From positions 62,001 to 126,000 of the forward strand of contig NZ_PFXK01000001.1 of the NCBI RefSeq assembly GCF_002812955.1: 64,000 nt of DNA, given 5' to 3'. This DNA is from Vibrio sp. HA2012. Its GTDB lineage: Bacteria > Pseudomonadota > Gammaproteobacteria > Enterobacterales > Vibrionaceae. The notes under the pieces were generated by a model, which worked only from the letters and a program-made list of their open reading frames with translations, made no database searches and had not been told where the DNA came from. The position numbers were made by a program, and so were the translations under genes. How positions within the stretch are numbered: position 1 is the stretch's first letter; every line of letters starts with the position of its first letter. Positions 43,055 to 57,155 of this stretch are shown here, in pieces.

Positions 43055-46000
43055 ATGATGAAACAGAATGAGCAAGCCGTCATGTACACCTGTGACGGAA
43101 ACGAAGCGGCTGCATATATTGCTTACCGGGTGAGTGAAGTCTGCGGTATCTATCCCATAACGCCATCTTCAACGATGGCCGAGTTTGCTGACCAGTGGGC
43201 GGCTGAAGACAAACCGAATATCTGGGGAAATATCCCGTTAATTGCGGAAATGCAGAGTGAAGGCGGTGCGGCAGGAACCGTACATGGCGCATTGCAGAGC
43301 GGGGCTCTGACCACAACCTTTACCGCATCGCAGGGGTTGATGCTGATGCTGCCGAATATGTATAAGATTGCCGGAGAACTGACTCCGGCGGTTTTCCACG
43401 TTGCAGCCCGTTCTCTGGCTGCGCAGGGGTTGTCTATCTTTGGTGATCATCAGGATGTAATGGCCGCAAGAGGAACCGGGTTTGCATTATTGGCCTCATC
43501 CTCTGTACAGGAAGCGCATGATATGGCGTTGATTGCTCACGCAGCGACCCTGCGTTCCCGTATCCCGTTTCTGCACTTTTTTGATGGTTTCCGGACATCG
43601 CATGAAGTGAATAAAATCAGTCTGATACCGGACAACGTCATACGTGAAATGATATCGGATCGTCTGGTCAGAGAGCACAGAGAGAGGGGATTGAGTCCGG
43701 ATACGCCATTTATCCGTGGTACGGCACAGAATCCGGATGTCTATTTTCAGGGGCGGGAAACCGTTACTCCGTTTTATACGGCGACTCCGGATATCGTTCA
43801 GTCATGCATGGATCAGTTCGCCGGACTGGGTGGCAGACAATATCGGCTGATGGAGTACTCAGGTGCTGCTGATGCGGAATATGTCGTTATCATTATGGGC
43901 TCCGGAGCGGAAACGGTTAAAGAGACGGTGACTTATCTGACCGGGCAGGGACAAAAAGTCGGAGTCATTCAGGTTCATCTGTACCGGCCTCTGCCGGCAA
44001 AGGATTTACTGGAAGCGTTACCTGATACTGTAAAAGCGATTGCTGTGCTCGACCGGACAAAAGAGACGGGAGCAAATGGTGATCCTCTGTATCAGGACAT
44101 ATTAACGGCGTTGGTGGAACACGCTGAGCATTTTGCGCACCTTCCTAAAATCGTAGCCGGACGATATGGTTTGTCGAGCAAAGAATTTACACCGGCTATG
44201 GTTAAGGCCGTGTTTGATAATCTGCAGGGGCAGCCGGTGAAGCAGCATTTTACGCTCGGAATTATTGATGATGTCAGCCATTCGAACCTCAGTATTGATG
44301 AAGACTTTGATATCGAACCCACTGGGGTTGTCAGAGCCTTGTTCTACGGACTGGGAGCAGACGGAACCGTGGGAGCCAATAAAAACACCATAAAGATCAT
44401 TGGCGAGGATCCTGATTTTTTTGCTCAGGGGTACTTTGTGTATGATTCGAAAAAATCCGGCTCACAGACGGAATCTCATCTTCGCTTTGGTCATCACCCT
44501 ATCAACAGCCCGTATCTGATTCAGTCGGCCAACTTTATTGCCTGCCATCAGGAGACATTTACAGAGACAACCCATATGCTGGCTAAGGCCGCAGAAGGGG
44601 CGACTTTCCTGCTGAACAGTCCTGCCGCCAGAGACGTAGTCTGGGACACTCTGCCTGAGCGCCTGCAAAGTAAACTGATTGAAAAGCGGATGCACTTTTT
44701 TGTCATTGACGCTTACAAAGTTGCCCGGGAAACCGGTATGGGTAACCGGATAAATACCATTATGCAGACCTGCTTTTTTGCTCTGTCCGGGGTGATGGAT
44801 AAAGATAAGGCCATCGGTAAGATCAAAAAAGCGATAGAAAAAACCTATGCCCGTAAAGGGGCAGAACTGATACGCAAAAATTTTGCTGCTGTGGATCAGG
44901 CTCTGGCGAATCTGTATCCGGTGGCTATCCCCGATTCGGTAGTCAATGGCCGGGAAGTGCGGTGTCCTGTACCGGAGCATGCGCCTGAGTTTGTGAAAAA
45001 AGTCACGGCGGAGATGATCAAAGGTAATGGCGACCGGATCCCTGTTTCTATGCTGCCGGTTGACGGAACTTATCCGTCGGGCACCAGTAAATGGGAGAAA
45101 AGAAATATTGCGCAGCGTATTCCTATCTGGGAAGCGGAAGACTGTATCCAGTGTGGTAACTGCAGCATGATTTGTCCGCACGCAGCCATCCGAGCTAAGT
45201 TCTACGATAAATCTCTGCTAAACCGTGCGCCTGAGGGATATCGATCTGCCGGAATATCGGCACGCGGCTTTCCTGATACCCGTTATACGTTGCAGGTATA
45301 TGCAGAGGACTGTACGGGGTGTGGCTTATGTGTAGAAGCCTGTCCGGTGCAGACTCGAGGAGAAGAAGGATCGTCACGCAAGGCGATCAATATGGCGTTG
45401 AAAGCGCCTTACCTGCAGACAGAGAAAGACAATTTGCAGTTTTTTGAGACGATTCCGTATAACGACCGTTCCCGTGTCGATTTCTCCCATGTTCGGGGGG
45501 TACAGTTCCTTGAACCTCTGTTTGAATTTTCTGGTGCCTGTTCCGGCTGTGGTGAAACACCATACCTGAAACTCGTGTCTCAGCTGTTTGGTGACCGGTT
45601 AATGGTGGCGAATGCGACCGGTTGTTCGTCCATCTATGGGGGAAACCTTCCGACAACGCCATGGGCAAAAAACAGTGCAGGACGCGGGCCTGCCTGGTCA
45701 AACTCGCTGTTTGAAGATAATGCAGAATTCGGATTTGGTTTTCGTCTGGCGGCAGTAAAACAGAATGAGCTGGCAAAACAGTTGCTGATAGAGCAGCGAG
45801 AAGAACTGGAACCTTTACTGGTTGATCAGTTACTGCATGCACAGCAGATAACCGAATCGGATATTCAGGCGCAGATAACACGGGTGGAAAGGCTTAAGCA
45901 GCGGCTGAAAGCTATGGGTACAAATGCCGCACTGAACCTTATCTCCGTTGCTGATCAACTGATCCGGCGTTCGATCTGGATTGTCGGCGGTGATGGGTGG

Positions 46001-46639
46001 GCATACGACATTGATGCCGGAGGGCTGGACCATGTACTGGCCAGCGGAGCTGACGTTAATGTGCTGGTAATGGATACGGAAGTGTACTCCAATACCGGCG
46101 GTCAGATGTCGAAATCAACCCCGCTGGGTGCCGTCGCCAAGTTTGCTGCTGCCGGCAAGAATGCGAGCAAGAAGGATATTGCGTTGCAGGCTATTGCCTA
46201 TAACAATGTCTATGTCGCCCGGATTGCGATTGGCGCAGATCCGCAGCAGGCTCTGTTTGCCATGCGGGAGGCTGAGGCATACCGGGGACCCTCACTGATC
46301 ATTGCCTACAGCCACTGTATCGCTCACGGTATCAATATGAATGATGGCCTGCAGCAACAACTACTGGCTGTAAAATCCGGTCACTGGCCATTGTTCCGGT
46401 ACAATCCGGCGCTGAGAGACGTCGGGAAAAATCCGTTCTCACTGGATACCCTGCGCCCTGTCATTCCTCTGCAAGAATACCGGATGAATGAAGCCAGATA
46501 CCGCATTCTGTATGATACGGATCCGGTTGTAGCCAGACATGTACTGGCTCAGGCGCAGAAGGTCGCACAGCAGAAATGGCAGTTTTATGAAGAGCTGGCC
46601 ACCAGACCGGATGGTGCCATTGCGCCACATATTGAGTAA
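43055..46639 (+). CDS. nifJ: Pyruvate:flavodoxin/ferredoxin oxidoreductase NifJ
   Basis: 1194 residues, single-chain PFOR. Oxidises pyruvate and CoA to acetyl-CoA and CO2 and reduces flavodoxin (NifF) or ferredoxin for nitrogenase. Order: pyrimidine-binding domain I (GIYPITPSSTMAE), domain II, CoA domain, 2[4Fe-4S] domain (CIQCGNCSMICPHAA and CTGCGLCVEACPVQ near 690-770), third cluster ligands CSGCGE (~830), and the TPP pyrophosphate site GDGWAYDIDAGG ... YSNTGGQ (~980-1015). Start is ATG 43055 or the next ATG, after AGGAG. Second gene of a two-gene operon closed by a terminator; 8.6 kb from nifF, unlike Klebsiella where nifJ flanks nifH. Confidence 0.97.
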   Translation: MMKQNEQAVMYTCDGNEAAAYIAYRVSEVCGIYPITPSSTMAEFADQWAAEDKPNIWGNIPLIAEMQSEGGAAGTVHGALQSGALTTTFTASQGLMLMLPNMYKIAGELTPAVFHVAARSLAAQGLSIFGDHQDVMAARGTGFALLASSSVQEAHDMALIAHAATLRSRIPFLHFFDGFRTSHEVNKISLIPDNVIREMISDRLVREHRERGLSPDTPFIRGTAQNPDVYFQGRETVTPFYTATPDIVQSCMDQFAGLGGRQYRLMEYSGAADAEYVVIIMGSGAETVKETVTYLTGQGQKVGVIQVHLYRPLPAKDLLEALPDTVKAIAVLDRTKETGANGDPLYQDILTALVEHAEHFAHLPKIVAGRYGLSSKEFTPAMVKAVFDNLQGQPVKQHFTLGIIDDVSHSNLSIDEDFDIEPTGVVRALFYGLGADGTVGANKNTIKIIGEDPDFFAQGYFVYDSKKSGSQTESHLRFGHHPINSPYLIQSANFIACHQETFTETTHMLAKAAEGATFLLNSPAARDVVWDTLPERLQSKLIEKRMHFFVIDAYKVARETGMGNRINTIMQTCFFALSGVMDKDKAIGKIKKAIEKTYARKGAELIRKNFAAVDQALANLYPVAIPDSVVNGREVRCPVPEHAPEFVKKVTAEMIKGNGDRIPVSMLPVDGTYPSGTSKWEKRNIAQRIPIWEAEDCIQCGNCSMICPHAAIRAKFYDKSLLNRAPEGYRSAGISARGFPDTRYTLQVYAEDCTGCGLCVEACPVQTRGEEGSSRKAINMALKAPYLQTEKDNLQFFETIPYNDRSRVDFSHVRGVQFLEPLFEFSGACSGCGETPYLKLVSQLFGDRLMVANATGCSSIYGGNLPTTPWAKNSAGRGPAWSNSLFEDNAEFGFGFRLAAVKQNELAKQLLIEQREELEPLLVDQLLHAQQITESDIQAQITRVERLKQRLKAMGTNAALNLISVADQLIRRSIWIVGGDGWAYDIDAGGLDHVLASGADVNVLVMDTEVYSNTGGQMSKSTPLGAVAKFAAAGKNASKKDIALQAIAYNNVYVARIAIGADPQQALFAMREAEAYRGPSLIIAYSHCIAHGINMNDGLQQQLLAVKSGHWPLFRYNPALRDVGKNPFSLDTLRPVIPLQEYRMNEARYRILYDTDPVVARHVLAQAQKVAQQKWQFYEELATRPDGAIAPHIE

Positions 46640-46682
46640 TACCAGACGGAAAAATCGGTAAAAAGAAAGGCGTAAAAACAAA

Positions 46683-46713
46683 AGGCCGGACAATATGCCC
46701 GGCCTCTTTTATT
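46683..46713 (+). terminator. Intrinsic terminator of the nifJ operon
   Basis: AGGCCGG (46683-46689), 9-nt loop, CCGGCCT (46699-46705), then a T-rich run. Confidence 0.88.
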
Positions 46714-46786
46714 TATTGTGGCAGAGTAAAACATTATTGCAGTAAAGTAAAAAAACGAACGGAAACAAAAGCAAATTTCCGCGTAG

Positions 46787-47551
46787 TTACCACTTTTTCT
46801 TTGCGCCGAACAGGGCTTCCATATCGCTGGAACGTTCTTTTTCTTCCATTGCCAGCAATTCTTCGGCATTCTGATCTTTCTTGTTTTGATCCAGTTCACC
46901 CAGCATTGATGTCAGTTTATCTTTAGCCTGAATCGAGTAAGCATCATTTTTGGATGACAAAACATCAATCCCTTTTTTCAGCAACTGGCGAGCCGTACCA
47001 ACCTGATTACGTACAACAGCTTCATTTGCACGTTTAATCACATTTTCAATATTGATACGGATCTGAATAGTTTCCAGACGGGCATTTTCTGTCACATAGG
47101 CCTGAGTATTAAAACGGCCTTTGTTATGTTCGCTGCGGATAGTATCCCGCAGGCGTTTTACCAGCTTCAGCATAATAATTGCCTGTTTATCGCTGCTGGG
47201 CACTTTGAATGTGGTACTTTCACCGCCGGTATAGGACTCTTTCAGCTGTTGGATCTGCATCTTCATATTCTCGACTCGCTGCGCCAGCTGCCGGTTTTTC
47301 GGATCCAGTTCCAGCATGCTTTCCAGTGCATCCAGTATGCGCTGATTCAGACAGACAAGCAGATCCAGACTGAAAGGCAGATGGTGAGCATTACCGATCA
47401 GATCTTCCGTAGCATCAATAATTGCCAGAAAGCGGGAGGCTTCCTGTTTTTTCATTGTCTCAATTCTGGTTTTGTATTGAAGCATAATGTTGTAGCCAAT
47501 GATCAAAACAAAAAGCACAGCGACAAGTGCGATGATTAAACCAATACTCAT
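46787..47551 (-). CDS. Membrane-anchored coiled-coil protein of unknown function
   Basis: 254 residues. One N-terminal membrane helix (~3-24, IGLIIALVAVLFVLIIGYNI), then a cytoplasmic helical body rich in Gln, Glu, Leu and Lys (~25-235), with probable coiled coils around 80-110 and 135-190, and a C-terminal tail ending EALFGAKKKW. The topology recalls small envelope-organising or signalling anchors, but I recognise no family with confidence; similar proteins occur next to cysB in vibrios. Monocistronic, leftward. Codon use looks like the backbone genes. Confidence 0.8.
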   Translation of the reverse strand: MSIGLIIALVAVLFVLIIGYNIMLQYKTRIETMKKQEASRFLAIIDATEDLIGNAHHLPFSLDLLVCLNQRILDALESMLELDPKNRQLAQRVENMKMQIQQLKESYTGGESTTFKVPSSDKQAIIMLKLVKRLRDTIRSEHNKGRFNTQAYVTENARLETIQIRINIENVIKRANEAVVRNQVGTARQLLKKGIDVLSSKNDAYSIQAKDKLTSMLGELDQNKKDQNAEELLAMEEKERSSDMEALFGAKKKW

Positions 47552-48919
<1,368 letters not shown>

Positions 48920-48931
48920 CGAGTGTACTGA

Positions 48932-50053
48932 CTACACCGCGCGGAGTGCCTGCTCTGCGTCGGTATAGGTTAGGTCAAACGTTTCTGCTACGGCCTGACA
49001 GGTTACCATGCCATATATAACGTTCAGACCTTTCAGAAATCCTCTATCCTCCAGCAAAGCCCGCCGGTATCCTTTATCCGCCAGTGCAAGAATATAAGGC
49101 AGGGTAGCATTGTTCAGGGAATAGGTTGACGTTCTGGCAACCGCTCCGGGCATATTGGCGACACAGTAATGCACAATGTCATCAATGATGTAGGTCGGCT
49201 GAGCATGCGTAGTCGGTCGGGAGGTTTCAAAACAGCCTCCCTGATCAATGGCCACATCGACAAGAACGCTGCCGGGTTTCATTTGGCTGAGATGTCCGCG
49301 GGTGACCAGTCTGGGTGCGGCAGCCCCGGGGATAAGCACTGCACCGATAACTAGATCGGACTGAGGCAGATAGAGATCCAGCGCTTCACGGGTTGAGTAT
49401 ATTAGCCGGGCTTGTCCCTGAAATTCCTGATCCAATTTGCGTAATGTGTTGGTATCCCGGTCAAGTATTGTTACATCAGCCCGCAGCCCGATAGCCATTC
49501 TGGCCGCATTTGAGCCGACGACACCCCCCCCCAGAATCAGCACTCTGGCCGGTGCGACACCAGGAACACCACTCAATAGTATGCCTTTTCCACCGTGGGA
49601 CTTTTCCAGTGACTGTGCACCGGATTGCACAGACATTCGCCCGGCAACTTCAGACATTGGCGCTAATAGTGGCAGTCCACCTATATTATCTGTTACAGTC
49701 TCATAGGCTATGCAGATGGCTTTACTCTTGATAAGCTCTTTTGTCTGTGGAAAATCTGGCGCAAGGTGCAAATAGGTGAATAAAATTTGTCCTTCGCGTA
49801 GCATAGCACGCTCTGCCGATTGAGGTTCTTTGACCTTTACAATCATGTCTGCTTTGGCGAATATGTCAGCAGCGGTAGGGAGAAGGGATGCACCTGCAGC
49901 GATGTAATCATCGTCTGAGAAACCGGAACCTGTTCCGGCACCGGTTTCAACATATACTTGGTGGCCGTGAGAGATAACTTCTCTGACGCTGGCTGGGATC
50001 ATACCCACGCGGTATTCGTGGTTTTTGATTTCTTTTGGCACGCCGATGATCAT
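48932..50053 (-). CDS. ald: Alanine dehydrogenase
   Basis: 373 residues, hexameric NAD enzyme interconverting L-alanine and pyruvate plus ammonia. N-terminal catalytic part MIIGVPKEIKNHEYRVGM with the substrate Lys/Arg region, Rossmann motif LILGGGVVGSNAARMA (~170-185). Divergent from lrp with a 154-bp gap, a frequent pair because the Lrp-type regulator often controls ald. Convergent with cysB, 12 nt apart. Confidence 0.96.
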   Translation of the reverse strand: MIIGVPKEIKNHEYRVGMIPASVREVISHGHQVYVETGAGTGSGFSDDDYIAAGASLLPTAADIFAKADMIVKVKEPQSAERAMLREGQILFTYLHLAPDFPQTKELIKSKAICIAYETVTDNIGGLPLLAPMSEVAGRMSVQSGAQSLEKSHGGKGILLSGVPGVAPARVLILGGGVVGSNAARMAIGLRADVTILDRDTNTLRKLDQEFQGQARLIYSTREALDLYLPQSDLVIGAVLIPGAAAPRLVTRGHLSQMKPGSVLVDVAIDQGGCFETSRPTTHAQPTYIIDDIVHYCVANMPGAVARTSTYSLNNATLPYILALADKGYRRALLEDRGFLKGLNVIYGMVTCQAVAETFDLTYTDAEQALRAV

Positions 50054-50207
50054 CCTGACTCCTTATTGATATTGATTGTATGAGCTGTGTAGGGTGACTT
50101 GTCGAACTACTGTTTAGTATAGACGATATAAAAGTAACATTTTGATTTTTGAAAAATAACAGGTTGTAAAATATACAATTGCAAGGAAGTAATAAGGTGG
50201 AATAAAA

Positions 50208-50702
50208 ATGACAGACGATTATACAAAACCGTCCAAGGAACTTGATCGTATTGATCGCAATATTCTTAATGAGCTGCAGAAAGACGGAAGAATTTCAAAT
50301 GTGGAACTGTCCAAACGTGTCGGGCTGTCTCCAACACCTTGTCTGGAACGTGTTCGTCGGCTCGAACGTCAGGGATATATTACAGGCTATACCGCACTGC
50401 TTAATCCGCAGTATCTGGACGCATCACTCCTTGTGTTTGTAGAAATTACGCTGAACCGCGGGGCTCCGGATGTATTTGAACAATTTAATATTGCCGTACA
50501 GAAGCTGGATGATATTCAGGAGTGTCATCTGGTTTCGGGTGATTTCGACTACCTGCTGAAAACCCGCGTGTCCGATATGAGTGCATATCGCAGATTACTG
50601 GGTGATACTCTGTTGCGTCTTCCGGGAGTAAACGATACTCGTACTTATGTGGTGATGGAAGAAGTGAAGCAGACCAACCAGTTGGTGATTCAGACTCGTT
50701 AA
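50208..50702 (+). CDS. lrp: Lrp, leucine-responsive regulator
   Basis: 164 residues. N-terminal HTH (LDRIDRNILNELQKDGRISNVELSKRVGLSPTPCLERVRRLERQGYI reads as Lrp) and C-terminal RAM ligand-binding domain (ending DTRTYVVMEEVKQTNQL). Nearly identical in design to E. coli Lrp and of the same length. Global regulator of amino-acid and nitrogen metabolism. Upstream of ftsK on the same strand as in many gammaproteobacteria. Confidence 0.96.
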   Translation: MTDDYTKPSKELDRIDRNILNELQKDGRISNVELSKRVGLSPTPCLERVRRLERQGYITGYTALLNPQYLDASLLVFVEITLNRGAPDVFEQFNIAVQKLDDIQECHLVSGDFDYLLKTRVSDMSAYRRLLGDTLLRLPGVNDTRTYVVMEEVKQTNQLVIQTR

Positions 50703-50891
50703 TCACTCAGAATAATCCGGTAATACAAGCAGGGATTAAGGATATCCGGATGATATTTATGTCAAATGCCTGTTAAGCTGTGATTCCGGCGCACCACATC
50801 GCCGGAAGAATAGGGTAAACTGGGATCAGGAATTCGGGCGGCTTTGGCCGCTCGGATTATTTCTATCAGATAAGAATACGTTAGTTGGTAT

Positions 50892-53687
50892 ATGTTCAGA
50901 GAGAACCAGGACAAGGTTGAGATAATCATTAACACCGGAGATCCCGAAAGCAGTCACCGTTTGAATGGTACTCAGAGACTGCGGGAGTGCTGTTTTATTG
51001 TCGGTTTTTTGGCTGCTATTCTGCTGGCTGTTGCACTGTACAGTTTTGATCCGGCCGACCCTTCATGGTCACAAACGGCCTGGGGAGGAACGGTTCAGAA
51101 CGCCGGTGGGCGTATTGGTGCATGGACGGCAGATTCGCTGTTTTTTATTTTTGGCTCTCTGGCTTATCCGCTGCCGTTGATTGTGGCCGGAGCCGCCTGG
51201 ATCTTTTTCCGTAAGCGAGGTGAGGATGAGCCACTTGATTTTATGCTCTGGGGAACCCGTTTTCTGGGGCTGGTTATTCTGCTACTGACCGGGTGTGGTC
51301 TGGCGGATCTCAACTTTGACGATATCTGGTACTTCTCTTCCGGTGGGGTGGTGGGGGATGTACTCACCAGTCTGGCGTTACCCTATCTTAATCTGCTTGG
51401 CAGCATCATTGTTTTTCTGTTTCTCTGGGGAGCGGGTTTTACTCTGCTGACCGGCATTTCCTGGCTGACGATTGTTGAGTGGATTGGCAACGGTGCTCTC
51501 AGACTTTCTGCCTGGATACTGAACAAGATCAGAGGCTCTGAGAAAGAGACACTGGAACCGGCACGTGAATCAATAACCGAAGAGCCTGTTATTGATGAGT
51601 CGGCAACGTCACCGGTGGTGAGCGAATGGCCGGAAGATGACACAGAAAAATCCACACCAGCACAGGCACAGACTGAAGCGGAACACTTACAGGCGCTGGA
51701 ACATAACACTCACAGATACAATATTCACATGCCGGAAGCGATTGGCGATTTTCAGCAGTGGGAAGAAACGCAGTACTCCGGACAGGAAGAGCCTTCTGAA
51801 CGAACCAGACAGCTGCACGCCACGATAGAAGAGCTGGAACGCTCGGCTCTGGAAGACGGGGATATGCCGTATGCACCGGTCACTGAGCCGGAAACCGGTT
51901 CGTCGGTTGGAAGCCTGCTTTCTGCGACAGACGCTGACATTGACCCTCAGCCGGTACTCTCTTCTTCTGTATTGGATCAGATAGCGGATGATGACCCGGC
52001 TCTGCAAAATGAACCGGTGATTTCCGATATCAGTGTTGTTGAACCGGATGAGCCGGTATCGGACATTCAGGCAGCAACAACCGGCGATCCGGATGTTGAG
52101 GCTTTCCGGAGTATGGTCAGTGACGCCCAGAAAAATATGGCAGGAGCACAAAATCCGTTTCTGATGAAGCGGGAAGAAGATCTGCCGGTACCCACGGCAC
52201 CCTTGCCCACACTGGAATTACTCTATCATCCTGAGAAGCGTGAAAACCATATCGATCGTGCTGCTCTGGAAGAAATTGCCCGTCTGGTGGAAGCCAAACT
52301 GGCTGACTATAAAATCAAAGCCCGTGTTGTGGATATCTTCCCCGGGCCGGTTATTACTCGCTTTGAACTGGATCTGGCTCCGGGCGTTAAAGTCAGCCGG
52401 ATTTCCAGCCTGTCTATGGACCTTGCCCGTTCGTTGTCAGCCATGGCGGTGCGGGTTGTGGAGGTGATTCCGGGTAAACCTTATGTCGGACTGGAATTAC
52501 CGAACATGAGTCGTCAGACCGTGTATTTCTCTGATGTTGTTGGCAGTCCTCTGTTCCAGCAGGCCAAGTCACCGACGACGGTGGTAATGGGACAGGATAT
52601 CGCCGGCGAAGCGGTGATTGCGGATATTGCCAAAATGCCGCATGTGCTGGTGGCCGGTACAACCGGATCGGGTAAATCGGTCGGTGTCAACGTTATGATC
52701 CTGAGTATGCTGTACAAAGCAAAACCGGAGGATCTGCGCTTTATCATGATCGACCCGAAAATGCTTGAGTTGTCAGTTTACGAAGGGATTCCGCATCTTC
52801 TGTCAGAAGTTGTGACCGACATGAAAGATGCTTCTAACGCACTGCGCTGGTGTGTGGGAGAGATGGAGCGTCGCTATAAGCTGATGTCAGTACTTGGGGT
52901 ACGTAACCTCAAAGGTTTTAACGAGAAGCTGAAAATGGCCGCCGCCGCCGGACATCCGATTCATGATCCGCTATGGCAGCCGGGCGACAGTATGGATCAG
53001 GAACCGCCTCTGCTGGAGAAACTTCCGTACATCGTTGTGGTGGTTGATGAATTTGCTGATCTGATGATGGTGGTCGGGAAGAAAGTCGAGGAGCTGATTG
53101 CCCGTCTGGCGCAGAAAGCCCGAGCCGCTGGTATTCACCTTATTCTGGCAACACAGCGTCCGTCGGTGGATGTGATCACCGGTTTGATTAAAGCAAACAT
53201 TCCGACTCGGGTAGCATTTACCGTTTCGACCAAAACCGATTCAAGAACCATTCTGGATCAGGGGGGGGCAGAATCGCTGCTGGGTATGGGGGATATGCTG
53301 TATCTGCCACCGGGTTCCAGCCATACTGTCCGGGTGCACGGTGCATTTGCATCGGATGATGATGTTCATGCCGTTGTTAACGACTGGAAAGCACGCGGTA
53401 AACCACAGTATATTGAGGATATTATCAGTGGTGACCAGACGCCGGATTCCCTGTTACCGGGCGAGCAGATGGAAGGGGACGATGAGATCGACCCGCTGTT
53501 CGATCAGGTCGTTGAGTTTGTGGTGGAAAGCCGCAGAGCATCAGTATCCGGTGTCCAGCGTCGTTTTAAGGTCGGTTATAATCGGGCTTCCCGCATTGTT
53601 GAACAGATGGAAGCTCAGGGCATTGTTACTGCACCGGGACATAATGGTAACCGGGAAGTTCTGGCACCAAAGCCTGCCAGAGATTAG
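50892..53687 (+). CDS. ftsK: FtsK, DNA translocase and divisome protein
   Basis: 931 residues. Four to five N-terminal membrane helices (~30-200), a Glu/Pro/Gln-rich linker (~210-430), then the motor: alpha/beta domains with Walker A GTTGSGKS (~597) and Walker [12 protein letters not shown], and the C-terminal gamma winged helix ([21 protein letters not shown]) that reads KOPS. Shorter than E. coli FtsK (1329) because the linker is short, usual in vibrios. Coordinates dif recombination with septation. 17 nt before lolA. Confidence 0.97.
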   Translation: MFRENQDKVEIIINTGDPESSHRLNGTQRLRECCFIVGFLAAILLAVALYSFDPADPSWSQTAWGGTVQNAGGRIGAWTADSLFFIFGSLAYPLPLIVAGAAWIFFRKRGEDEPLDFMLWGTRFLGLVILLLTGCGLADLNFDDIWYFSSGGVVGDVLTSLALPYLNLLGSIIVFLFLWGAGFTLLTGISWLTIVEWIGNGALRLSAWILNKIRGSEKETLEPARESITEEPVIDESATSPVVSEWPEDDTEKSTPAQAQTEAEHLQALEHNTHRYNIHMPEAIGDFQQWEETQYSGQEEPSERTRQLHATIEELERSALEDGDMPYAPVTEPETGSSVGSLLSATDADIDPQPVLSSSVLDQIADDDPALQNEPVISDISVVEPDEPVSDIQAATTGDPDVEAFRSMVSDAQKNMAGAQNPFLMKREEDLPVPTAPLPTLELLYHPEKRENHIDRAALEEIARLVEAKLADYKIKARVVDIFPGPVITRFELDLAPGVKVSRISSLSMDLARSLSAMAVRVVEVIPGKPYVGLELPNMSRQTVYFSDVVGSPLFQQAKSPTTVVMGQDIAGEAVIADIAKMPHVLVAGTTGSGKSVGVNVMILSMLYKAKPEDLRFIMIDPKMLELSVYEGIPHLLSEVVTDMKDASNALRWCVGEMERRYKLMSVLGVRNLKGFNEKLKMAAAAGHPIHDPLWQPGDSMDQEPPLLEKLPYIVVVVDEFADLMMVVGKKVEELIARLAQKARAAGIHLILATQRPSVDVITGLIKANIPTRVAFTVSTKTDSRTILDQGGAESLLGMGDMLYLPPGSSHTVRVHGAFASDDDVHAVVNDWKARGKPQYIEDIISGDQTPDSLLPGEQMEGDDEIDPLFDQVVEFVVESRRASVSGVQRRFKVGYNRASRIVEQMEAQGIVTAPGHNGNREVLAPKPARD

Positions 53688-53704
53688 GAAAGATAAGAAA
53701 CAAT

Positions 53705-54304
53705 ATGAAAAAAGTATTATTAACACTTTTGTTCACCTCTATGGCTGCTTTGGCGGCTCCAAAAGATGAACTGAATACCCGTCTGGCAAAAAATAACGGA
53801 TTCACCGCTGATTTTACTCAACAGGTAATCACCTCGGACAACGAAGTGATTCAGGAAGGAGAAGGGCATGTAGACATTGCCCGGCCGGGACTGTTCCGCT
53901 GGAGCACTCGGGTTCCGGACGAGAATGTGCTGGTTTCCGATGGTAAAACTCTCTGGTATTACAGTCCGTTTATCGAGCAGGTCACGATCTACTGGCAGGA
54001 ACAGGCCATTGCACAAACGCCGTTTGTGCTGCTGACCCGTAACCGTGACAGTGACTGGGATAACTACATGATCAGTCAGGAAAACGAACGCTTTATCCTG
54101 ACACCGACCGCACTTGATTCCAGTCAGGGACAATTTCAGATCGAGATTGATCGTGACGGCGTGGTCAAAGGGTTTACTGTGATCGAGCAGGACGGCCAGC
54201 GCAGCGAGTTTGTATTCAGTCATTTCAGCGCCGAAGTTCCTGCTGCCGAGCGTTTTACTTTTACCATTCCGGATGGAGTGGAAGTTGATGATCAGCGCGA
54301 TTGA
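53705..54304 (+). CDS. lolA: LolA, periplasmic lipoprotein carrier
   Basis: 199 residues with a signal peptide ([17 protein letters not shown], cleavage before APKDEL). Mature LolA fold, half beta-barrel: RFRWS-type region [13 protein letters not shown] and the conserved [16 protein letters not shown]. Takes lipoproteins from LolCDE and hands them to LolB. In the usual ftsK-lolA-rarA-serS run. Confidence 0.96.
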   Translation: MKKVLLTLLFTSMAALAAPKDELNTRLAKNNGFTADFTQQVITSDNEVIQEGEGHVDIARPGLFRWSTRVPDENVLVSDGKTLWYYSPFIEQVTIYWQEQAIAQTPFVLLTRNRDSDWDNYMISQENERFILTPTALDSSQGQFQIEIDRDGVVKGFTVIEQDGQRSEFVFSHFSAEVPAAERFTFTIPDGVEVDDQRD

Positions 54305-54343
54305 TGCTGACAACGGCAAAAGCAGACAGGTGAGGCAGTTCGT

Positions 54344-55690
54344 GTGAGCAACTACAGTTTAGATTTTTCCGACGGCGAAGATTTTCGCCCGCTGGCGGCG
54401 AGAATGCGTCCGCTGACCGTGGAACAGTATGTCGGCCAGCAACATATTCTGGGTGAAGGTAAGCCTTTGCGCCGGGCACTGCTGGCGGGGCAGATCCATT
54501 CTATGATTCTCTGGGGGCCTCCGGGCACCGGAAAAACGACACTGGCCGAAGTCGCGGCTCACTATGCCAATGCCGAAGTGGAACGGGTCTCTGCGGTCAC
54601 TTCCGGGGTAAAAGAAATCCGTGCCGCGATTGAAAAAGCGCGGGAAAACAAGCTGACAGGCCGCAGAACCATACTGTTTGTGGATGAGGTGCACCGGTTT
54701 AATAAAAGCCAGCAGGATGCCTTTTTGCCGCATATTGAAGACGGTACAGTGACCTTTATCGGCGCCACTACAGAAAACCCGTCCTTTGAACTGAATAACG
54801 CTCTGCTGTCCAGAGCAAGGGTATACAAACTGACGTCACTGACTGATGACGATATCCTGCATGTGGTGCATCAGGCTATTGAGGATAAGGAACGCGGACT
54901 CGGCAATATCACTGCTGATTTTCATGACAGTGTACTGGAGCGGCTGGCCGGTCTGGTCAGTGGTGATGCCCGGATGTCTCTGAACTATCTGGAACTACTG
55001 TATGATATGGCCGATGAGCAGGAAGGACGGAAACAGATCACCCTGCCGTTGCTGGCGGAAGTCGCCGGAGAAAAAGTAGCCCGCTTTGATAACAAAGGTG
55101 ATATCTGGTACGACCTGATTTCAGCAGTGCATAAATCGATCCGGGGCTCAAATCCGGATGGCGCTCTGTACTGGTCTGCCCGAATGATCTCGGCAGGTTG
55201 CGATCCGCTGTATATTGCCCGCCGTTTACTTGCCATCGCATCAGAGGATATTGGTAATGCCGATCCCCGGGCTATGCAGGTTGCGTTGTCTGCATGGGAT
55301 TGTTTTACCCGGGTTGGACCGGCAGAGGGCATCAGAGCAATTGCTCAGGCCGTGGTTTATCTGGCCTGTGCGCCGAAAAGTAATGCAGTGTATACCGCAT
55401 GGGCGCAGGCGTTGCAGGATGCACAGAATCAGCCCGAGTATGAAGTGCCGCATCATCTGCGTAATGCACCAACCCGGCTGATGAAAGAGATGGGCTATGG
55501 AGCTGAATACCGTTATGCTCATGATGAGCCAGGTGCTTATGCCGCCGGAGAAAATTATTTTCCGCCGGAAATGGCTCATACCCGTTACTATTATCCGACC
55601 AACCGGGGTCTGGAGACGAAAATCGGCGAAAAGTTAGATTATCTCGCTTCGTTAGATACAAAAAGCCCGCAAAAGCGCTATGAAAACTAG
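54344..55690 (+). CDS. rarA: RarA/MgsA, replication-associated AAA+ ATPase
   Basis: 448 residues with a GTG start at 54344 ([10 protein letters not shown], the family N-terminus). Walker [10 protein letters not shown] (~residue 63), Walker [10 protein letters not shown], sensor and C-terminal tetramerisation domain ([32 protein letters not shown]). Homologous to clamp-loader and WRNIP1 proteins; acts at stalled forks. Confidence 0.96.
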   Translation: MSNYSLDFSDGEDFRPLAARMRPLTVEQYVGQQHILGEGKPLRRALLAGQIHSMILWGPPGTGKTTLAEVAAHYANAEVERVSAVTSGVKEIRAAIEKARENKLTGRRTILFVDEVHRFNKSQQDAFLPHIEDGTVTFIGATTENPSFELNNALLSRARVYKLTSLTDDDILHVVHQAIEDKERGLGNITADFHDSVLERLAGLVSGDARMSLNYLELLYDMADEQEGRKQITLPLLAEVAGEKVARFDNKGDIWYDLISAVHKSIRGSNPDGALYWSARMISAGCDPLYIARRLLAIASEDIGNADPRAMQVALSAWDCFTRVGPAEGIRAIAQAVVYLACAPKSNAVYTAWAQALQDAQNQPEYEVPHHLRNAPTRLMKEMGYGAEYRYAHDEPGAYAAGENYFPPEMAHTRYYYPTNRGLETKIGEKLDYLASLDTKSPQKRYEN

Positions 55691-55729
55691 TGTTTTTTGG
55701 ATATCTTAACCCGAATTATTATTTTCAAT

Positions 55730-57105
<1,376 letters not shown>

Positions 57106-57120
57106 TAACCAGTAGAAAGA

Positions 57121-57155
57121 AAAATGCAGAGTGCTTGTCGCTTTGCATTTTTTTT
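57121..57155 (+). terminator. Intrinsic terminator of serS
   Basis: AAAATGCA (57121-57128), inner AGTG/CGCT pairs, TGCATTTT (57144-57151), T run. Confidence 0.85.

Noticed and set aside
44462..45181. 239-codon minus-strand frame inside nifJ
   Set aside because: Antisense shadow; nifJ is intact and coding on the other strand.
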